Shown here: positions 60,554-64,000 of the stretch, piece by piece
Numbering within the stretch: position 1 is the first letter of the stretch
Layout of the letters: each line of letters opens with the position of its first letter
Source: Herbaspirillum huttiense
GTDB lineage: Bacteria; Pseudomonadota; Gammaproteobacteria; Burkholderiales; Burkholderiaceae_D
NCBI RefSeq assembly: GCF_004367745.1
Contig: NZ_CP037993.1
Location: 1,054,001 to 1,118,000 of the forward strand
DNA length: 64,000 nucleotides
Direction: 5' to 3'
Position numbers and translations under genes: made by a program
The notes under the pieces: generated by a model
What the model saw: only the letters and a program-made list of their open reading frames with translations
The model's database searches: none
What the model was told of the DNA's origin: nothing

Positions 60554-61529
60554 AGCCAATACCCTGGGCAGCGCCCCCGTGCGCGCCTCATCGCAGGCGC
60601 GCTGGCGCGCCCTGATCCATTCACCGCTGGCACTGCCGCTGGCCGGGCTGATCGTGGTCTCGCTCCTGATGGGGCTGGCCTCGGACAATTTCTTCACCGT
60701 CTCCAACTGGCTCAACGTGCTGCGCCAGGTGTCCATCGTCGGCATCCTCGCCGTGGGCATGACCTTCGTCATCCTTACCGGCGGCATCGATCTGTCGGTC
60801 GGTGCGGCCATGGCGCTGGCCGGCACTTTGTCGGCGGGGCTGATCGTCAACAGCGGCCTGCCCGCACCGGTCGCGCTGCTGGCGGGCATCGCACTGGCCG
60901 TAGGCATCGGCCTGCTCAACGGCGCACTGGTGGCCTGGGGCCGCATGCCGGCCATCATCGTCACGCTGGCCACCATGGGCGTGGCGCGCGGGGTCGGGCT
61001 GATCTACTCGGGCGGCTATCCGATCTCGGGTCTGCCCGGCTGGATATCGTGGTTCGGCGTGGGCCGCATCGGCATGATCCCGGTGCCGGTGATCCTGATG
61101 CTGCTGGTCTATGCACTGGCCTGGGTGCTGCTGCAGCGTACCCCCTTCGGCCGCCATGTCTATGCCATCGGCGGCAATGAGATGGCGGCGCGTTTGTCGG
61201 GCGTGAAGACCACGCGCATCAAGCTGGCGGTGTATGCGATTTCCGGTTTCACCTCGGGCCTGGCCGCGATCATTTTGACGGGCCGCCTGATGTCGGGTCA
61301 GCCCAATGCGGGCGTGGGCTTCGAACTGGATGCGATTGCCGCCGTGGTGCTGGGCGGCACGGCCATCGCCGGTGGACGCGGGCTGGTGGTGGGCACGCTC
61401 ATCGGCGCGGTACTGCTGGGCATCCTCAACAATGGCCTGAACCTGATGGGCATCAATCCCTATCTGCAGGACATCATTCGCGGCGTGATCATCCTGCTGG
61501 CCATCTATATCGCACGGGAATGGCGCTGA
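60543..61529 (+). CDS. CUT2 sugar ABC transporter permease of the ribitol-type cluster
   Basis: 328-residue RbsC-family permease; ATG after GGGAGACT within the end of the ATPase gene. [20 protein letters not shown] near residue 75 and [20 protein letters not shown] near residue 265 are the family signatures. It is the only permease of the operon. The dehydrogenase gene follows after 52 bases. Confidence 0.92.
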   Translation: MQHEANTLGSAPVRASSQARWRALIHSPLALPLAGLIVVSLLMGLASDNFFTVSNWLNVLRQVSIVGILAVGMTFVILTGGIDLSVGAAMALAGTLSAGLIVNSGLPAPVALLAGIALAVGIGLLNGALVAWGRMPAIIVTLATMGVARGVGLIYSGGYPISGLPGWISWFGVGRIGMIPVPVILMLLVYALAWVLLQRTPFGRHVYAIGGNEMAARLSGVKTTRIKLAVYAISGFTSGLAAIILTGRLMSGQPNAGVGFELDAIAAVVLGGTAIAGGRGLVVGTLIGAVLLGILNNGLNLMGINPYLQDIIRGVIILLAIYIAREWR

Positions 61530-61581
61530 GCATTTCCATTCCTTTTTTTCATACTTGATTTCATTCACAAGGAGACAGAAC

Positions 61582-62313
61582 ATGCCCCAATCTCTCGCAG
61601 GCAAGATCGCCGTCATCACCGGTGCCGCCTCCGGCATCGGCCTGGCCACCACCGAAAAACTGCTGGCCAATGGCGTGACCGTGGTGATGGTGGACTGGAA
61701 TGCCAAAGCGCTGGATGAACTGGCCGCGCGCCTCGGTCCGCAGGCCATCCCGCAGGTCACCAATCTGCTGGACGCCGACAGCTGCGCGGCGATGGTGCCG
61801 GAGATCCTGGCCAAGGTTGACCACATCGACATCCTCTACTGCAATGCCGGCACCTACATCGGCGGTGAGCTGGTCGATACCACGCCCGAGGCCATCGACA
61901 AGATGCTCAACCTCAACGTCAATGCGGTGATGAAGAACGTGCATGCCGTGGCACCGCACATGATCGCGCGCAAGACCGGCGACATCATCGTCACCTGCTC
62001 AGTGGCCGGGCATTTCCCGACTCACTGGGAGCCGGTCTATGCCGGTTCCAAATGGGCCATCACCTGCTTCGTCCAGACCATGCGACGCCAGATGATTCCC
62101 CATGGCGTGCGCGTCGGACAGGTCTCGCCCGGCCCGGTGATCTCGGCGCTGCTGGCCGACTGGCCGGAAGAGAACCTGCGCAAGGCCAAGGAATCGGGCA
62201 GCCTGATCGAGCCCTCGGAGGTGGCCGATGCGGTCGAGTACATGCTGACCCGCAACCGCAATGTGACCATCCGCGATATGCTCGTGCTCCCCACCAATTT
62301 CGATCGCGTGTGA
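61582..62313 (+). CDS. rbtD: Ribitol 2-dehydrogenase (SDR)
   Basis: 243-residue SDR, ATG after AAGGAGACAGAAC. Cofactor motif ITGAASGIGLATTEK, then LYCNAGTYIGGELVDTTPEA; catalytic Tyr and Lys in WEPVYAGSKWAI; VRVGQVSPGPVISALLADWP near the C-terminus. These segments closely resemble Klebsiella ribitol dehydrogenase as I remember it ([32 protein letters not shown]). It oxidises ribitol to D-ribulose, the substrate of the kinase encoded next. Confidence 0.87.
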   Translation: MPQSLAGKIAVITGAASGIGLATTEKLLANGVTVVMVDWNAKALDELAARLGPQAIPQVTNLLDADSCAAMVPEILAKVDHIDILYCNAGTYIGGELVDTTPEAIDKMLNLNVNAVMKNVHAVAPHMIARKTGDIIVTCSVAGHFPTHWEPVYAGSKWAITCFVQTMRRQMIPHGVRVGQVSPGPVISALLADWPEENLRKAKESGSLIEPSEVADAVEYMLTRNRNVTIRDMLVLPTNFDRV

Positions 62314-62358
62314 GTGAGCAACGCGGCAGGTGGCCCTTTTCCAAACCAGCGAGGAAAG

Positions 62359-64000
62359 ATGGAGACCTATCTGATCGGCATCGATGTCGGCACCGGCTCG
62401 GCCCGGGCCGGCGTATTTGATCGCAGCGGCAAGCTGTGTGGCAGCGCGAAACATGACATCGATCTCTTCCGCGACGAGCGCCGCGCGCGCGTCGAACAAT
62501 CCAGTGCCCAGATCTGGGACGCGGTATGCCATGCGGTGCGCGGCGCCGTCGCCAAGGCCGGCATCGATCCGGCCAGCGTGACCGGCATCGGCGTGGATGC
62601 CACCTGTTCGCTGGTCGTGCAAGGTGCGCCGGCCGGCGTGGGCGATGCCGGCCATCCCGAGCGCGATGTGATCGTGTGGATGGATCACCGTGCGCTGGAG
62701 CAGGCGCAGCGCATCAATGCGGGCGGGCATGCGGTGTTGTCCTATGTCGGTGGTGTGATCTCGCCGGAGATGGAAACGCCCAAGCTGCTGTGGTTGAAGG
62801 AGCAGCTGCCGGAGGTGTATCACGGGGCGGCGCATTTCTTCGATCTCACCGACTTCCTGACCTGGAAGGCGACGGGTTCGCTGCAGCGCTCGTCCTGCAC
62901 CGTGACCTGCAAGTGGACGCATCTTGCCCATGAAGGGCGCTGGGATGCGGATTACTTCCGCCGCATCGGCCTGGGCGATCTGGCCGAGGAAGAGTTTGCG
63001 CGCATTGGCCAGGAAGTGGTGTGGCCCGGCACCGCATTGAACGGCGGCTTGTCGCCCGAGGCTGCGCAGCAATTGCAGTTGCGGCCCGGCATCGCGGTGG
63101 CGGCCGGTCTGATCGATGCGCATGCGGGTGGCGTCGGCACGGTCGCCGCGCGCGGTGGTGCGGAGGATGCGGCGGCTTGCATGGCCTATGTGTTCGGTAC
63201 CTCGTCCTGCACCATGACCAGCAATGCAAAGGCGGTCTTCGTGCCCGGTGTGTGGGGCCCGTATTACAACGCCATGGCCCCCGGCATGTGGCTCAACGAA
63301 GGCGGACAGTCGGCCGCGGGTGCGGCCATCGATCATCTGCTGACGCTGCATCCGGCTACGCCGCAAGCGCGCCAGCTGGCCGCTGCCGAGGGAATGGAAT
63401 TGCCACAGTGGCTGGCCGCACGCGCGCTGGCCTCGGTGGCGCAGCCGGCGCAGGCAGTCTGGCTGGCCGGACAGATCAACGTGGTGCCGGAATTCCTCGG
63501 CAACCGTTCGCCGCTGGCCGATCCGCAGGCCCGTGCGGTGCTGCTGGGTCTGGGCATGGAACACGACATCGACAGCCTGGTGGCGCTCTATGTCGCCGGC
63601 TTGTGCAGCCTGGGGTATGGCCTGCGCCAGATCATCGAAGCGCAGGCGGCATGCGGGGTGCGCATCGCCAGCATTTCGGTCTCGGGCGGCGCGGGTACGC
63701 ATCCGCTGACGCGCCAGTTGCTGGCCGATGCCACCGGCCTGCCGGTGGAAATCACCGCCTGTCCTGAGCCGGTGCTGCTGGGATCGGCCATGCTGGCGGC
63801 GGTTGCTGCGGGCACGCATGCCGACCTGCAGAGCGCCATGGCGGCCATGTCCAGCGTGGCCGGGCGCAATGCGCCGACAGGGGAGGCCATCGGCCGGCTG
63901 CACGAGGCGCGTTACCAGGCCTTTCTCAAGAGCCAGCAACTGGCGCGCGAGGTACGCGACAGCCTGGCCCCGCTGCTGGCGGCGCAGTCCGCGCCGGCCA
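62359..64000 (+). CDS. FGGY-family carbohydrate kinase, probable D-ribulokinase, 3' end outside the window
   Basis: Partial gene: 547 codons with no stop before the window end. Start after GAGGAAAG, giving METYLIGIDVGTGSARAGVF, the FGGY N-terminal phosphate motif. GIGVDATCSLVV, VIVWMDHRALEQA, ISPEMETPKLLWLKEQLPE, FGTSSCTMTS and ISVSGGAGTHPLTRQLLADA complete the pattern of the YpCarbK-like D-ribulokinases (FGGY_C domain near residue 290 onward). It would phosphorylate the D-ribulose made by RbtD to ribulose-5-phosphate, entering the pentose phosphate pathway. Confidence 0.85.
   Translation, partial: METYLIGIDVGTGSARAGVFDRSGKLCGSAKHDIDLFRDERRARVEQSSAQIWDAVCHAVRGAVAKAGIDPASVTGIGVDATCSLVVQGAPAGVGDAGHPERDVIVWMDHRALEQAQRINAGGHAVLSYVGGVISPEMETPKLLWLKEQLPEVYHGAAHFFDLTDFLTWKATGSLQRSSCTVTCKWTHLAHEGRWDADYFRRIGLGDLAEEEFARIGQEVVWPGTALNGGLSPEAAQQLQLRPGIAVAAGLIDAHAGGVGTVAARGGAEDAAACMAYVFGTSSCTMTSNAKAVFVPGVWGPYYNAMAPGMWLNEGGQSAAGAAIDHLLTLHPATPQARQLAAAEGMELPQWLAARALASVAQPAQAVWLAGQINVVPEFLGNRSPLADPQARAVLLGLGMEHDIDSLVALYVAGLCSLGYGLRQIIEAQAACGVRIASISVSGGAGTHPLTRQLLADATGLPVEITACPEPVLLGSAMLAAVAAGTHADLQSAMAAMSSVAGRNAPTGEAIGRLHEARYQAFLKSQQLAREVRDSLAPLLAAQSAPA

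Noticed and set aside
58982-60976. 664-codon minus-strand frame opposite the ribitol-region ATPase
   Set aside because: Shadow of a conserved ATPase; composition as for the other antisense frames.

Overview
The window is GC-rich, densely coded DNA from a betaproteobacterium of the Burkholderiales, most likely Oxalobacteraceae and Herbaspirillum-like. The evidence is the Burkholderia-type porin, the ChvE-GguA-GguB sugar transporter and the close match of several proteins to Burkholderia sugar enzymes. The genus is an inference. I saw no rRNA or tRNA genes, insertion sequences, phage genes or CRISPR array.

Layout. (1) 1-313 is the 5' part of a DUF3455 lipoprotein gene. (2) 492-11409 is a 2-deoxyribose-type operon on the minus strand: deoC, a two-domain aldehyde dehydrogenase, a FucU-type mutarotase, a ribokinase-family kinase and a four-gene CUT2 ABC transporter, facing a divergent DeoR regulator. 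(3) 11440-15918 holds a methionine aminopeptidase, a LysR regulator, an RhlB-like glycosyltransferase and an MFS transporter. (4) 16018-18046 is an AbiE-like toxin-antitoxin pair with its own palindromic operators. (5) 18189-27349 is the D-galactonate operon (epimerase, dgoK, dgoA, dgoD), divergent from a YtfQRT-YjfF-type transporter. (6) 27568-38270 is chvE-gguAB followed by an arabinonate-type dehydratase, a sugar 1-dehydrogenase, a GbpR-like LysR regulator, a porin and a lactonase. (7) 38317-46852 is an L-fucose oxidation region: IclR regulator, fuconate dehydratase, fucose dehydrogenase, mutarotase, CUT2 transporter and fuconolactonase. (8) 46907-52963 is a TetR gene with an operon for lipid modification (COG2907 flavoprotein, DUF1365, CFA-synthase-like methyltransferase, DUF3833, SDR, NTF2-like). 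(9) 53123-56792 holds a secreted hypothetical protein, a serine hydrolase, an MgtC-family protein and an SDR. (10) 57021-64000 is a ribitol-type cluster: AraC regulator, CUT2 transporter, ribitol dehydrogenase and an FGGY kinase cut by the window end.

Five separate CUT2 sugar ABC transporters lie within 64 kb, four of them beside enzymes that suggest a substrate: deoxyribose, galactose/arabinose-type sugars, L-fucose and ribitol. Together with a porin and regulators of the DeoR, LysR, IclR and AraC families, this is a carbohydrate-scavenging locus using mainly non-phosphorylating oxidative pathways. The most unusual parts are the lipid operon, whose CFA-like enzyme lacks two residues tied to cyclopropane synthesis, and the AbiE-like module.
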